DNA of 64,000 bases. Origin: Isoetes taiwanensis. Lineage: Eukaryota; Streptophyta; Lycopodiopsida; Isoetales; Isoetaceae. Shown piece by piece: positions 10,060 to 21,240 of this stretch (position 1 is the first letter of the stretch; each line of letters begins with the position of its first letter). The notes beneath the pieces were generated by a model. It ran no database searches. It was not told where the DNA came from and saw only the letters and a list, made by a program, of their open reading frames with translations. The stretch lies in assembly GCA_021234155.1 (NCBI GenBank), contig JAJEKV010000050.1, forward strand, positions 7,676,438 to 7,740,437, given 5' to 3'. Position numbers and translations under genes: made by a program.

Positions 10060-11935
10060 ATGTCTGCTCGTGCTTTCACACCAGAGGAGCTTCTTAGCCA
10101 GACGGCGTCTCGTTTGGAGCGCCATCAACGTCGCGAAGTTGCTCGAGATATGTATGACACAGGTTATGATATTGAGGGAGGCCATATTCGCTCACGAGCT
10201 CAGTCGGCGCCACCTACTCCTCGTGTTCACTCTCGTCCTGGCTCTCCTCCAGTGTGTAGATATTGTTCACAACCTCAGTCACCTCATCATACCCCTGTTC
10301 AGCAACCTCCAGCTTATTTCCACACTCCAGAGAGTGCCTACATTCATATCTCCTCTGGCCATACTCCTTTGCCTTCACAACCATCATCTCCCCCTGGAGG
10401 AATGGGTTATCCCCATGTTTCTTTCGGCCCTCCCTAGGTTCAGACATATCCTCAATCCTCTTCTTTTCAACAAACACTTCCCGTTTACACTCTTACCGAT
10501 CTCAAACCTCCTACCACGGACCCCAAGGTCCTCCACCACAGGAACCTCCTTTTGCACATCTTGGGGTCTTTACGCTCCTTTGCCACCCCATACGAAATCC
10601 ATGGAAGTTCTGCCCCATTATGTTCCTCCTTATACACCGCCTCTCTATGCACAAGACCATTCCCAATCTGCTTTTCAGACTCTCAAGTTGACCTATCCCA
10701 CCTTTGGCAGCACTAAAGGCAAACCATTAGACCAAAGTGCTCAAGCTCATATGGAAGAATTTGAGGCTCTGGCTGTCCTAAATGGTCAAGCTCAACCTCA
10801 ATTGAAGTTCCACATCTTTTCCACCACGCTGTGTGGATCCCCTCATCAATGGCTCATGGCAAACAAAAGCCATTGGAAACAAAACTGGACAGATATGAAG
10901 ATTGCTTTTCTTTCTCACTATGGCACCACAGATGATGATCAACTTCTTCTCAAACAACTCAATGATCTTCAGCAAGAGCCCACGGAGTCAGCCCGGGATT
11001 TTGCGGATCGTCTTCATATACTCCTCAGCAAACTCCAAGAATACCCCATGCAGAGCCAGATCCTAGTCTGGTTTCTCCAGGGACTTTTTCCTGCTATCCA
11101 TCTCATGATCAATACCAAGCCCCAAGACTTTGGAGCAGGCCATCGAACTCGTCAATCATTCAGTTAATGTTTCATCCCGTGGCGTGGCTCTCCAGGAGCT
11201 CCCTTTCATTCCACCTGTCATGGTACCTCAGACTGCCGTTCAGCCTCAACACTCAAATCCTCAACGCAGTCAAATCTGGTGCCACATCTACAAATATCAA
11301 GGCCATCTGGCCAATGAGTGCAACTCCTCCAATGGCCCTCCTCATTGTAAATCTTTGCAACGCAGATCAAATCTGGTGCCACATCTGCAAATATCAAGGC
11401 CATCTGGCCAATGAGTGCAACTCCTCCAATGGCCCTCCTCATTGTAAATGCTGCAACATGTGCAATCATGCCACGGAAGAATGCACTCGTACTCATCCTA
11501 CGCTCTTCCGGCAAAAGATGGTTTATCAAGTCCAGACCATCGCCAAAGAACAAACGACATATCAACCTCAAGAATTTCAAGCACAACCTCCTCAGCGGTA
11601 TCAACAATCTCGGCGAGCCCACGGGGACAAAGCAACCGTCCTCCTTTTGATCCTGCTAAAGCTCGGTGTTACCATTGTCTGGAATGGGGTCATACCACCA
11701 CGGCATGCCCTCAACTTCCTCAAGTTCAAGTCCAACTTCCAGGCACGAATCAAACCACGTCCGTACGCCTCACAGCCTATCAACTTTGGATCGCAAATGG
11801 CAAACAGGGCCCTCGTCCTGTTCTTCGAAAACCACCACGCGTGCCTCAACAATCAAGGTATCAACCAGCTCCTGCAGCCACTCCTCCGATGGATCAACAA
11901 GCCCAGGAAGAAATTTATTAGGCTCTCAATCCTCC
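10060..11935 (+). pseudogene. Gypsy-B gag, frameshifted
   Basis: Gag starts at ATG 10060 (MSARAFTPEELL), 30 bp after the PBS. A Pro/Ser/His-rich N-terminal region runs to a TAG at 10435-10437. The capsid domain is readable in another frame at about 10690-11130 (words such as AHMEEFEALAVLNG, CGSPHQWLMANKSHW, SARDFADRLHILLSKLQ). Zinc knuckles follow: a CX2CX4HX4C unit present twice through a 96-bp duplication (11262-11452), then CYHCLEWGHTTTAC at about 11663-11704. At least four phase changes are needed to read it through. The same N-terminus (MS-FT-EELL-QT-RL) is found in Gypsy-D gag at 44385 and 60531, showing they are related families. Confidence 0.85.
11262..11452 (+). repeat. 96-bp tandem duplication of a zinc-knuckle unit
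   Basis: The unit beginning CAACGCAG at 11262 is repeated at 11358. The second copy has one extra A, which shifts the frame, and encodes a complete CHICKYQGHLANEC knuckle; the first reads CHIYKYQGHLANEC, lacking the second Cys. The duplication adds one knuckle but breaks the ORF. Confidence 0.88.
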
Positions 11936-12087
11936 AGTTCAACCGTCAAATTGGGTTGGTTTGGTTTCACGCCCGGACTAGGGTATCACGCCCCTTGACC
12001 ATCCTTCCTCATGATACGCGGCCTTGCTTTTGCGCTTGACCACGATCCCTCATCTTTGAAGACAAAAAGGTTCACTTTGCCCCAGAT

Positions 12088-12795
12088 TTGGATAAACTCA
12101 TGCCTCATGTCATGCCCAAAGTCAGACAAAGTATCCTCAACCTCATGCAGGCTGCTGAAGGCCGCACACTGGCAAATGTACACGCCACCACCAGAGCTCA
12201 GCGTCATGACGCACCTCCGTCCTCTCACCCTCCACGCTCTCAGACATATCCCAACATCGCTGCAGAGGTGGAGCTTCTCAAAGAAGTTGCTGCTTCGTTA
12301 CCTCAGACTCCTGCTCCCTTGGCTCCTGCTGATCCGTTCTCTCATGTTCCTTTGGAACTCCAAGAAGAGCTCGCCAAGATCAAAATCCCTTTGAGTCTTG
12401 CCACCATTTTGAAACTCGTCACGCTCTCAAGGACCGCCATTACCCCTTCCCCATTATTTTGGTTTCCGGTGGCTACCTCCACACCCACGGTACATGCCAC
12501 GGTGGACAATCAACAAGTCAATCATGTTCAAATCGATGGAGGTAGTGCTATCAATCTTATCATAGATAAACTCAGAAAGCAGTTGGGCATCAAGCAACTT
12601 TACCGTGCCCCTTATGATATCAAGTTGGCCAATGGCCATATCACGCGCCCTCAAGGCGTCACACCACTGCTTCACATCAATATAGGCGAATTGCGATTCC
12701 CTCTAGAATTCGGTGTTTGGAAAGCCGGTGAAGATCCCGGTGATTATGAAATGTTGGTCGGCAGACCTTTTCTCCGTTAGGCCAAAAGTATTCAT
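12088..12795 (+). pseudogene. Gypsy-B aspartic protease
   Basis: One open frame from about 12088 to the stop at 12778 encodes a retropepsin. The active site VQIDGGSAINLI lies at about 12529-12564, followed by ANGHITRPQGV and the C-terminal YEMLVGRPFLR at about 12745-12777. The DGGS form matches that of Gypsy-A. The upstream 400 bp of the frame is a variable linker. This is the longest undamaged part of Gypsy-B Pol; the frame is lost immediately after it. Confidence 0.85.
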
Positions 12796-13189
12796 TCTTG
12801 GGCCCGCGGACCAGCTTCGTCATTACGGATGGTCATCTCAATGCCACCATGGATTTGGAAACAGGCAAGCCCATCTCTGTTGAACATGCCGAACCTTCTC
12901 TCTCGGGCATCGATTACGAAGAAGCGGAATATCTATCAAGTTCGGGCTCCACCACCGAGTCACGCCTCTTTCATCCTACCACGAATATCTTGATCCCTCG
13001 GGAGAGATGACTCGATCGTGACGGTACCGTGGCTGCTCTGCTCAACCCTTACCTGGCTCCTTGCAATAGAATTCAACGTCTTGACCATTTTTCCGCCACA
13101 GCACTTTCTCCTGCAAAGCTGGACGTTCATGCTGTCATGAAGCAACCACTGTTGGATGGCGCTCAACAACCTTTTCTTCACAACACAAA

Positions 13190-14740
13190 ATGCAGCTCCT
13201 CTTGTCATGTTTCAACCTCCTCGCTCATATTGTTCATGACGCGGAAGTTGTTCCTCACATTCAAACCCCTGAGGTGGAGATTGTGGACGTTGGCAACAAT
13301 CAACCAGTCCGCCTAGCTGCAAATCTTCCGACCACCTATCGAGCACGCGCCATCACGCTCTTCAAAAAGTTCAAACACATTTTTGCCTGGAGCTATAAAG
13401 GTCTTCGGGGTATCAACAAATTCCTACCAAATCCGATGCACGTCCTGTATAGCAAACGATGCAGCTCAACCCAAATTACCGTGGACCGAAGTCAAGGCTG
13501 AAATTGACAAACTTCTAGCCTGCGGTTTGATCTACGAGGTCAAACATTCTGAATGGGTGAGCCCCATCGTCATTGCTCTCAAACACAACGGTAAGATCCG
13601 CGTTTGCGTGGACTATCGCAAACTCAATCAGGCCACGGAGCGTGATCACTTCCCGCTTCCCTTCACCGGCCGGGTTACGAAGAGGTCATTTGGTCATGAA
13701 ATGTACTCCTTCATGGATGGTTTCTCGGGCTACAATCAAATTTCAATCAAAGAAGCTGATCAACTTAAGACTACTTTCACCACCCCGGTAAGGCACTTTT
13801 GCCTACAAGGTGGTTCCTTTTGGGTTATCAAACTCTCCATCAACGTTTCAACGCATCATGCTCTCGGTTTTTCATGATTATATGAAGGAGAAACCCTTCC
13901 TCCGCATTTTCAAGATGACTTTTCCGCCCTCTGAGTTCCATGGATGACCACCGGATAAATTAGAACTTGTTTTTCAGAAATGTGATGAATCGGCATTAGT
14001 CTCAATCCCAAGAAATGCAAATATTGTCACCTCACCTCCGTGTTCTCGGCTTGTTAGGCCATGTGGTCGATGAAGCGTGTATCACCACGGATCCCGCTAA
14101 AATCGGGCCATTCGCGTGCTTAAAGCTCAAGCACCATCCAATATCAAGGAGACACGTTCCTTCCCGGGCAAGGTAAATTATTATTCCACCTTCATTCCCG
14201 GACTTGCGGCCATTCTTGATCCCATTCATAAACTCACGGGTGATGAATCCACTTGGGCTTGGAATTCCCGGTGGATCTTTGCTTTCCAACAGATTGAAGA
14301 TCTTGCTTACTTTCAGGCCCCGTGCTTGTTCCCCCTCAATGGGACAAGCCTTTTCATGTTCATGTAGATGTCTCCGCATTTGCTATCGGTCTTTGTTCTC
14401 TCACAAGCATTTGACGCCAAGCACCTGAGATAAACCGAATTGTTATGTCGTGAGAAAACTCAATCTCGCTGGCGCAACTACTCTCGCCGAGAGGGGAGGC
14501 ATTGGGCTTAATTTTTGTGTCCAACGCTTCAGTCATTATTTGTTGGGCGGTCGGATCAAATTCTTTGTTGATCATCGACACTTCTTTATTTGATCAAAGT
14601 CCACCCCAGGCGCACTTGCTCGTTGGGTCCTTCTTCTGCAAGAATTCGCTCCTTTTGAAATCATTCATAAAGCTGGCAAATCTCATGTCATACCGGATTA
14701 TCTCTCACGCATCCACACAGATGATCCCTCCACGGGTGTT
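13190..14740 (+). pseudogene. Gypsy-B reverse transcriptase and RNase H, many frameshifts
   Basis: Recognisable blocks in different frames: an N-terminal FKKFKHIFAWSYKGL stretch (about 13357-13401), GKIRVCVDYRKLNQATERD (about 13591-13647), YSFMDGFSGYNQISIKEADQ (about 13705-13764), the region of the paired-Asp box near 13900 (scrambled, no intact DD), KETRSFPGKVNYYSTFIPGL (about 14146-14205) and an RNase H with HVDVSAFAIG and a final GKSHVIPDYLSRI near 14670-14710. The segment 13660-13700 between two conserved blocks is scrambled and GC-rich. No product can be made. Confidence 0.85.
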
Positions 14741-14839
14741 TCAGATGCCTTTCCTGACGCTCAGCTGTTTTTTGTCACGGCCACGCCCCATTGGTTTCAT
14801 GATTTTCAGCAGTATCTTCTCACCGGTGCTCTTCCCTCA

Positions 14840-15900
14840 GAAGATCCCACGCTCTCTCCCGCAAAGCTTCAATCACGCCGCCATCAGTTTCTCCGTGAGG
14901 TCTGTGACTACACCATGGTTACGGGCCATCTGTACAAACGTGGCAAAGATATGGTCCTTCGACGCTGTGTTCTTCCTCATGAAGTGCCCGATATCGTTCG
15001 ACACGCCCATGAAGGGCTTGGTGGTGGTCATTTTCATGGTGACACCACGGCACGCAAAATACTTCTCGCAGGCTATTTCTGGCCCACGCTCTTCAAGGAT
15101 GCCCACGCTCACGCCCGCACGTGTGATGTCCGGGTCGGCGTGTGGAGGGACCGGCCCGTGGCGCACTCCCGTTGACGCCGGTCGCCACGCCACTTCCCTT
15201 CAGCAAATGGAGAATGGACTTTGTGGGGCCCATGGATCCTCCCGCGCGGCACACCCGTGCCCGCTACATTCTGGTCATCACTGATTACGCTACCAAATGG
15301 GCTGAGGCTTGTGCCCTTCCAGACAACACAGCCGCCAGCACAGCCAAGGTCCTCTATACGCACATCATCACGCGTTTTGGCTGTCCCACGGAACTGGTCA
15401 GTGATCGAGGTGTTCATTTTGTCAATCACACCATCAAAGAGCTAATGGATTATATGCTGTCCACGGTCTTGATACCTTTTTGGCAAATGCCGCCACCTCC
15501 CCGGATCCCTCCGTTCATCGCCAAGCAGGTTTTTGTGCTGCTTTAAAGTGCCTCCTGTTAAGCTCTCTTAATCGACAGATTGCCCTATCTTTTATTGCAA
15601 CCCGAATGCCGGTGTCGGTGCCTTGGCCTCGGACCTTTGCCTTCTCATGGAATGCCGGTTTGTACCTCTTTGAAGCACACACCGCCTTTGAAGACGGGTA
15701 CGCCGGGATTTCTCATTGACGCTCATCCTGCCATCGGTCTCAACACTCTTGAAGCTCTTCAGGCACGCCAAGATCTCATTGGCAACTATCATAATGGCCC
15801 CCGTCCTCATACTCGTGAGGATGAATTTCAGACTGCTGGGTTTCCGCCATCAGAAACACTTCCCCCTTTTCTTCACCCTGAGTGTCGTTTGATGGGGGGG
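14840..15900 (+). pseudogene. Gypsy-B integrase, damaged, then purine tract
   Basis: A zinc-binding N-terminus (H...H...C...C pattern in GHLYKRGKDMVL to ARTCDVR) is readable at about 14915-15135. The catalytic core is at about 15200-15440 with WRMDFVGPM and YILVITDYATKWAEA (catalytic Asp), and a second region TRFGCPTELVSDRGVHFVN. The block that should carry the catalytic Glu (about 15450-15530) is garbled. The coding trace fades by about 15890. A polypurine tract (GATGGGGGGGAG, 15891-15902) lies directly before the 3' LTR. Confidence 0.85.
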
Positions 15901-15902
15901 AG

Positions 15903-16488
15903 TGTTAGTCCTATATGTCCTGGTACAGGACTATTCATGCACACGACGGACCAGGTCAAGGCCAAGGACCCACAGTCAGGCACATGTCAGTCATCAAAGG
16001 CCCCGCAGAAGACCAAGCGGCCAGACCACTTGTATACGCTCCGTGCCAAAGAAGAGGCAACGCCAGACAAGGGACGCTACCACATCGTCGGCGTCATTTC
16101 GAAGCTTTCAAGAGGCACCACCAACATGCCTATAAATCAGGCCTCCCCGCCAGAGTCGGCAATCGAAATTGACAGAGTGTCTATATTGGGCCAAAGGCCA
16201 TTGTACTATATATATGAGTAGAGCTAGCCTTCACGGGCTACATGAGTTTTTGGTCTTATCTCACTTCTGCTTCCTCTCGATTGCGAGAGCTCATGTACCA
16301 TCATTGATATCAAAGAGTTTAGTTCTCATCATTTTTTATCTTGTCGTTTTCTTTTGTTCTCTCTTTTCTCCTTTTCCTTCGTTTCTTTTGCAAATCCCGC
16401 GTGACACAGCTACCGGATTCTCCTGTTTGATCCACGGGTCCTCACAGAGGGCTGTCTTGCAGGAGTTCCCGAACCCAGACCCCAAACA
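15903..16488 (+). repeat. Gypsy-B 3' LTR (586 bp)
   Basis: The LTR starts TGTTAGTCCT after the purine tract and ends CCCCAAACA, followed by GTACC. It matches the 5' LTR. Differences concentrate at about 15985-16160 (U3), at CAG/CTG/CG-rich sites. Confidence 0.92.
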
Positions 16489-16860
16489 GTACCACCCAAG
16501 GAAGAGCCTTATGCAGCTTATATCACAGTTACAGAATGGGCTATAGGAGTTGCATTGTGCCAGGGGATACGGGAAGACAATAGAGGAGAAATACCCTAAA
16601 ATGGAAAAGTATGCAGCATCGCTTATACATCTTGTAGATAAATGTGGCCACTACTTTGTAAACTTGCAAGTTACAGTCTATATGAAGCAAAATCCCATGC
16701 TGTTGCTCTTTAGTAAATGTACAAAGAAGGCGAAGCTTCACAAATGGGCAGTGAGGTTGCAAGAATATCAATTAACAGTGAAGATATATGATGGCGCTCG
16801 AAATCCAAGTAAGTATTTGCCTTATGTTTTTTTCCGTTTTGACATGCATGAAGGAAAAAT
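16489..16860 (+). pseudogene. Gypsy-A RNase H, part after the Gypsy-B insertion
   Basis: Reading resumes at GTACC with PPKEEPYAAYITVTEWAIGVAL, the start of the gypsy-type RNase H that normally follows RT. It continues with EKYAASLIHLVDKCGHYF and KKAKLHKWAVRLQEYQL. The first acidic position is Thr-Val-Thr here rather than the usual Asp, and there is a phase change near 16600. This is the second RNase H-like region of Gypsy-A, distinct from that at 7804-8392. Confidence 0.78.
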
Positions 16861-16879
16861 GGAGGATGGCACCCTTAAG

Positions 16880-18239
16880 GCGAAAAATCTGAATGCAACA
16901 AATGAAATGGAAAGCAATGCTCTAGTTAATCAAGGAAATTTGGCAATCTTAAAAGCACGAAAAGAATACGCTTTATACATTGGTAAACGGACCTCATGGA
17001 TGATGCCGATTAAAGCATATTTGGAAGATCAAACTCTGCCTGAAGGGTTGTTAGCAAAAGCCTTAAAGAAGTTCAGGATGAACTGCCTTTCATATATTCC
17101 GGTGGGCTTATATATTATGTCGCAAGACTATGTGGAAGGTGTATTACTTTGATGCTTAGACGAGGAAGAGCAATTGACAACTATGGAAAACCTGTCATAA
17201 TGGTGTTTGTGGCGCCATATGGCTGGAAGAGCTACAACAAAAAGGTGTTTAGGGCAGGTTATTTCCGCCATCCCTCCACCAAGATTGCCAAGAATATGTG
17301 AAGCAATCGCCATGAATGCCGATATTTGGGATAGGAAAATTTCATCCAAGAGAACTTGGGGCAATTGACACATGCAGACCTTTTGAGATATGGGGTTAGA
17401 TTTCATAGGGCCAATAGACCCACCCTCATCAAACCAAATGAGTACATTTTAGTCGCAAATGACTTATTATTTACAAAATGGGCAGAGGTTCCATTAAGAG
17501 CAACAGCAGAGAATACAAATGAGTTTATATTTGCATACTTATGTTGTAGGTTTGGAATCCCAAGGAAGATCTTGACAGGCAGTTGGCACACATTTTATCA
17601 ACACCGTAATAGATGATTTAGTGACCGTGGCTAAGAATCCACCATGTAAAAGCTCCGCATACTATTCGAGGAAAGGTAACGGACAAAGGCCGAGTCAACT
17701 AACAAGGTATTAATGGGGATGTTGAAGAAGACGGTTGATGCATCAAAGAGAGATTGGCATGTAAAGTTGAATAATTGGTTTTGGGCATATAGGACCGCTT
17801 TGAAAACAGACCACGGATATTCTCCATTTAGACCGGGTTTATGGCAATGTAAGCATTGCTGCCCATTAATATTGAGTTGCCTTCCCTGAAATATGCTCTA
17901 GAGATGGAAATATGTGACGATACTTTGAAAGCTAGATTCGATCAAATAATGCAACTGGAAGAGGATAGGTGGATATGTGAAATGAACTTGCAGATGAAAA
18001 AAGCCAAAGATAAGGCTTATTTCCAGAGGAAAAATAACCTTCAGGGTGAGTTTGAGGAAGGAGAATTGGTGTTGAAGTGGAATAGAGAGCAAAAGATTAA
18101 GAAATTTCAACCTCGTTGGAAAGGACCATTCTTTATAGCAGGAAAGGCGGGGCAAAATTCATACTGGTTGCAAGACAACGATCTTCGGTTGCTGCCAAAT
18201 CCTGCAAACCTTAAATATCTCAAAAAGTACTGGCCTTGA
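16880..18239 (+). pseudogene. Gypsy-A integrase, frameshifted
   Basis: Order of blocks: a linker (LKKFRMNCLSYIPVG), an H2C2-type zinc region readable across two phases at about 17130-17330 (AGRATTKK, FRAGYF), then the core with WG-DFIGPIDPP near 17390-17425 and YILVANDLLFTKWAEV at about 17440-17490 (catalytic Asp). The stretch with the second Asp and Glu (17570-17830) is broken by frameshifts. The C-terminal domain is one intact frame, 17856-18239, with GELVLKWNREQK, FQPRWKGPFFI and a final KYLKKYWP. No chromodomain follows. Integrase after RNase H is the Ty3/gypsy order. Confidence 0.85.
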
Positions 18240-19512
18240 GAGATTCAAGACAAAGCTCCATTTTGGGGCATATGGTAGGCTTAGGATTTAGTTAGATGGT
18301 CTAGTGTAGTCTATAGTTTAGTTTACAATTCAAAAGTTTGGTCGCTTCTACGGGGTTAGGATCTACCTGCATGTTTTATTTTAGTCATGTAATTGTCACT
18401 ATTAGCTGTGTCCATAGGACTTGGTCGATTTATCTAGGGTCTCAATAGTTGTGCTTGTCAGATAGATGTAGTAGATATGGTGAGTGAAAAGTCTTGGGGT
18501 TAAGGTAAATCTTTGTATAAACTCTCTAATGCATACTTAAGGTTTGACCTTTTTGCAGGAGTTGGAACAGTGGTTAACAGATGAGCAATTGGAATCATAG
18601 GTCCTTAATGTGGCCTTGCCCTGCATGCAAGTCTTCTGTTTATAATATTATACCTGTTTGCATACCAGTCTATCACACCAATTGTTCACATTGCAAACCA
18701 TCATCCTGATCGCATACAAGACGTATTAGCTTTCACGTGCATGTCTGTTAGTTTACATATTTGCCCATCATACTGATCCGCCTACTAATTTGCCTCGCTA
18801 TTCTCCTTCGTACACAGTGCCAAACATGCACACAAGTTCTATTATGCATCCCCATATCATGTTGGTCTTCATGTCATGTGCTGGTACCAATGTTCTAACA
18901 TGCATTCAGGACTGAATTTCATTTGTAGGATCTCGAGCAAACAAAGTGGAGAAATTGGGTTTAAATGTAGCTGTAATGTGAACTTGCCTGCATGCAAGTT
19001 TCTGTTCATACACCATACCGGGTTCCAGATACCGGTTTGCTTCATTTGTTTTCACATGTGAACTTGCCTGCATGCAAGTTTCTGTTCATGCACCATACTG
19101 GTCTGCATACCAGTTTGCCTCACTGTTTACACTTGTGCAGTGTACCAACTTGTCTGCATACACAAATTGTACTATCCATCTGCTGTCTGCTGGCCTTTAT
19201 GACATGCTGGTCTGCATACCAGTTTGTCTAAATCTGATGATCTTTGCAATCCCTACATACAGGTCACAAATCATACCGTCCATTGTTGGTCCTTATACGA
19301 TGTACTGTCTGCACACTAGAGTATGTTCACCCTATACATGCTCCATTTTACTTTATTGTCCCCCATGATATTACTCTGTCTTCCCAGACTATAAGCATAT
19401 TCAAGCAGGTCCACTTCGCCAAGGTGTTGAAACTATCCAAGTTCTGAACTACTAGCTATCCACATGCATCTATTTGGGCTGACGGGACCAGCCCCATTTA
19501 TTTGGGGCATAA
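18240..19512 (+). repeat. Gypsy-A 3' untranslated region with palindromic repeats
   Basis: No coding sequence is visible. From about 18610 to 19230 short palindromic words recur: AACTTGCCTGCATGCAAGTT at 18981-19000 and again at 19061-19080, ACTGGTCTGCATACCAGT at 19097-19114 and near 19206-19223, and weaker copies near 18617 and 18660. Each pairs 6-7 bp arms around CTGCAT. The segment TGTGAACTTGCC...CTGTTCAT is tandemly repeated with about 80-bp spacing. A candidate purine-rich primer site (TTTGGGGCATAA) lies at 19501-19512, directly before the 3' LTR. Confidence 0.65.
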
Positions 19513-20740
19513 TGTTGACCCACAAGGGGTCAACATAAATCATCTGAGCACATGCTATCTCACCAGTTTCTTCAATGGAGAGACCATTATCAACATTCTG
19601 CACTAGCCATTTATTTGTCTTACTTATGTTGGCATCTTAGATGTCCAAAAGGCCCTGCAGTTGCCCAATTTTGACCCTCATTTATGAATACGACCTCATT
19701 TCCATCATTTTGGTGCCCTTCATTCTGCTCATTTTGGAGTTAAGTGTCTCTGCTAGTGCCAAGTGCAACACTTCTATTTTTTTCCATACAGGGTAAAACA
19801 GGGATATATTCAAAGTTCAAGATGCATTCAGTACTATTTAGGGAATCAGACCTATACTTGAAGAGAAGTCCCGACAAGCATGCAAAGATTTGCATAGGCC
19901 TATCTATAATCCGGGAGATGCTCAAATTTGAAGCAAACTAGTGATACACTCAACTTTTTGGAGTCAATAATCGAAAGAAACACCTATAAGAAGACCCAGA
20001 ACAGTGCGGTTTAGATACAACTTTAGGTCCATGTTTGGATTGACTTTAAAGATTGCGTTAATACGATCCACCATTTTTCATCATGATTATCAGCATTCCA
20101 AAACCTTCCTAGACTATCTTCCAGTTTTGCTTCTATTCATGATTGCCATTTCTTCAGTGCCCATCCACATTTGTTGCATTCCCTTATTGGCATATGTAAT
20201 GGTAACCTGACTCAGAAAATTCCAGTAACACTACCCAAACTCAAACAAACAAACAAAAAAAGGATGTCAAAGAGGAGCGAGAGAAAACAAAGTGGTTTTT
20301 GTCTGTTATACCATGCTGCCAGAATCTTTGTCTCAAGCCAGTCAGTTTACTATATTTTCTCATTTGTTTTTTCATGGTGCCCCCTTCAATGTTCAAGCCT
20401 CTTCACATTTTTTTCAATTTTTTCTTGCCAAAGTCGAACTAGCATGGCCCTAAAAGTGGCATCTAAACCTCTTGAAACCCTAAGCTCCAAGGTGTAACGT
20501 AATGCCGACCGAAAATGGAAGGAAGACCATTTCATATCATTTGCTTGATTCTCAACGATGGTTTAGGTCCCATTCCGTGTGGTTCAAGCGGCTGAACAAT
20601 CAGCTCCAGCCACATAGGAGCACCGAGCATGGAAATCGACTGATTTGGAGAACATAAAAGAAGGCAGAAGCAATCCATTGGCACGGCTCCAGGAACACCA
20701 TTATTCCAGTGAGTGCAGTCCTATTGCATAGAATTATCTG

Positions 20741-21232
20741 TGTTGATAATGATCAGTTAGAATTTACATCTTCATAGCAACACAACTATATTCACTTCTA
20801 TTATGCATAGCTAGGCTATGGTGCATTTTAAACATAATGCATTATACCATTACACTAAATCATAGAAAACACTGTAGATTCGGCACTGAAGCAAACACTG
20901 TTCATCGACCATTAGATTAGAAACCAAAAACCATTTCTAACCTTGCTACTTGGTTTTCTCCTAAGGAATCCGGCACTTCACTGTGCCAGATCCAAATCCG
21001 GCACTGTACAAATACAAAATGGTCCGACGGTTAAGCGTGGCCGATCGGACGTAGCAGTTGTGGTGGCTTGACTTGATCGAGCCACCTTAAATCATAAAAT
21101 AGAAATCTTGAATGGTCCAACAATGCTTTTGAATGGGATAAGCATAAGACCTAGGACCATTAGATAAACAAAGGAATATGATCATGTTCTACTCTAGGCA
21201 CAATGATTATAATTATGGCATGATTAACAACA
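20741..21232 (-). repeat. copia 3' LTR (492 bp)
   Basis: In element orientation this is the 3' LTR. The adjoining bases TTCCTCCTTC (21233-21242) are the complement of a purine tract GAAGGAGGAA, the plus-strand primer site. Compared with 25296-25780, the main difference is an extra CACTTCACTG-like stretch at about 20970-20985. Confidence 0.92.
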
Positions 21233-21240
21233 TTCCTCCT

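Larger units (their letters stand above)
9424..16488 (+). mobile_element. Gypsy-B: full-length Ty3/gypsy element nested in Gypsy-A
   Basis: The element starts TGTTAGTCCT at 9424 and ends CCCCAAACA at 16488. It is flanked by GTACC at 9419-9423 and 16489-16493, and the Gypsy-A RNase H frame is restored across the junction. Internal order on the plus strand: PBS, gag, protease, RT, RNase H, integrase, purine tract. Total 7065 bp. The LTRs are nearly identical over most of their length, but the coding region carries many frameshifts; see findings. No second RNase H is visible between its RNase H and integrase. Confidence 0.93.

Noticed and set aside
10070-11998. Long overlapping frames in gag of Gypsy-B, e.g. 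365 codons from 10070
   Set aside because: Parts carry true gag words, others are out-of-phase translations. None matches a single real protein, so I describe one frameshifted gag instead.
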